DNA of 23,236 nucleotides from Chloroflexota bacterium (GTDB lineage: Bacteria; Chloroflexota; Ktedonobacteria; Ktedonobacterales; Ktedonobacteraceae), in NCBI GenBank assembly GCA_902812455.1, contig CADDZH010000084.1:1-23236 (forward strand), read 5' to 3'. Made by a program: the position numbers and the translations under genes. Shown piece by piece: positions 22,401 through 23,236 of this stretch (the stretch's first letter is position 1; the number at the start of each line of letters is the position of its first letter). The notes beneath the pieces were generated by a model, which worked only from the letters and a program-made list of their open reading frames with translations, was not told the origin of the DNA and did no database searches.

Positions 22401-23236
22401 AACCGGTGTCCTTTCTCCACCGGTAGGTAGGATCATTGCGGATGGGCCGTGGACACCCACCCAACAGCGGTTACTAGAGGTGCTTCAGCGAGAGGAATAT
22501 CGCTTTGCATCCATTGCAAAAATCTGTCGAGATGCTGGATACTCTGGGAATATGGCCTGGTACCAAGCCATGAAAGATCCGCGTTTTGTGGCAGTTGTCC
22601 AAGCTCTTGGAATACCCCTGTGGAGTAAACCGAAGCGGCGGCTACTTGAAGTGCTTCAGAATCCAGAGAATCGGAGCAAATCGGCTCTCCAGATTTGTCG
22701 GTTGGCGGGCTACAAAGACAGTGTTGCCTGGCAAAGAGCCATCAAAGACGAGCGTTTTGTCGCTACTGTAGAGGCATTAGGAGTGACGCTTCGGCATCGG
22801 TCGGAGCGAGCATCCCATCTGGAAGTCACCTCTGCGACAGATATTGGGGAGGAACTCAAGCAAGATGTTTGGGATATCCGTCGGCTCAAGTCCGATTACC
22901 CGAAGCATGTGTCACCAAGTACCTACATCGTTGACTTTACGAGGATTGTCAATCCACTCCTGCGGGAACAAGTAAAACGCTATTACCGCCATCAACTCCC
23001 ACGATGGAATGGTTCCACCTTTCAAGGGTTCCTGCACAAACTTCTGCCTGTCTTGACAGCGCTTCCTCCAGAGGTTCATATGGGAACAATCACCAGAGAC
23101 CATATCGAGGCCCTTCTTCCAGTAATGGGCTCGTACAGCGCCTATCAAGCGAACAGAAGTTTGGAAGCGATGAGAACGATGACCAATTACATGGCTACGT
23201 CTCCATCCTGGACAGGCCCCCGTCCACCACGTTTTC
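22366..23236 (+). CDS. Tn554 TnpB-type recombinase with two N-terminal HTH-like repeats (3' cut by window edge)
   Basis: An open frame runs through the right edge. GTG 22366 behind AGAGGAGAGCAGAGC is the likely start (ATG 22318 is the other choice), overlapping tnpA by 35 nt. Residues about 31-81 and 88-138 are two copies of one motif: RLLEVLQ, ICR(D/L)AGY, AW, A.KD.RFVA.V.ALG. They look like tandem phBC6A51-type helix-turn-helix units that bind DNA. Residues 165-275 (DVWDIRRLK, then STYIVDFTRIVNPLLREQVKRY) resemble the core-binding domain of TnpB-family tyrosine recombinases. The catalytic domain lies outside the window, so the class is inferred from the N-terminal half and position. Confidence 0.7.

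Overview
The window looks like a chromosomal accessory region from a high-GC member of the Chloroflexota, most likely class Ktedonobacteria. The pointers are LuxR regulators of the large MalT/STAND type with TPR arrays, a Tat-dependent cysteine-rich exported protein with the short 'TTRREALK' leader, several damaged transposases of types common in that class, and small proteins I recognise only as Ktedonobacteria-type hypotheticals. This assignment is inference from protein style; no rRNA or marker gene is present. I saw no tRNA, rRNA or CRISPR array.

Layout. (1) 3-2115: the C-terminal part of a TPR/LuxR regulator, a promoter module with a 12-bp palindrome, and a coiled-coil protein of unknown function. 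(2) 2168-2275: a 108-bp element with terminal inverted repeats and three GC-rich triloop hairpins. (3) 2296-5240: a strong sigma-70-type promoter, a ~300-nt structured leader, a secreted protein with 34 cysteines, a 32-bp palindrome, a MauE/DoxX membrane domain fused to two thioredoxin-like domains, and a shared hairpin terminator. (4) 5265-7776: a family 2 glycosyltransferase (minus) and an AMP-forming acyl-CoA synthetase (plus). (5) 7944-10995: a second LuxR locus carrying a mini-LuxR made by internal deletion, a second copy of the palindrome promoter, a 44-aa membrane protein, a 181-aa unknown protein, a luciferase-like oxidoreductase, and a 5'-truncated paralogue of the coiled-coil gene. 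(6) 10986-12935: an insertion-sequence mosaic (IS630-type fragment plus a frameshifted IS701-type transposase) inside an 18-bp inverted repeat. (7) 13159-19991: a catabolic operon on the minus strand (MFS transporter, beta-hydroxyacid dehydrogenase, metallo-beta-lactamase-fold hydrolase, Xsc-like ThDP enzyme, second beta-hydroxyacid dehydrogenase) with a divergent LysR regulator. (8) 20086-20565: remnants of two further transposases with tandem 24-bp repeats. (9) 21171 to the right edge: a Tn554-type tyrosine recombinase pair; the second gene runs off the window.

How the parts may work together. The two LuxR loci share a ~68-bp ungapped promoter module with the sequence TGTAG(AA or TT)CTACA about 42 bases upstream of the predicted transcription start, the position expected for a LuxR-type activator. 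They look like two diverged copies of one regulatory cassette. In the operon, ATGA stop/start overlaps tie transporter to dehydrogenase and dehydrogenase to hydrolase, and the next gene starts one base after the hydrolase stop. A T-N11-A palindrome near -63 fits LysR activation of the operon and self-repression of lysR. The likely role is uptake and breakdown of a small organic acid, lactone or sulfonate; the substrate cannot be told from sequence alone.
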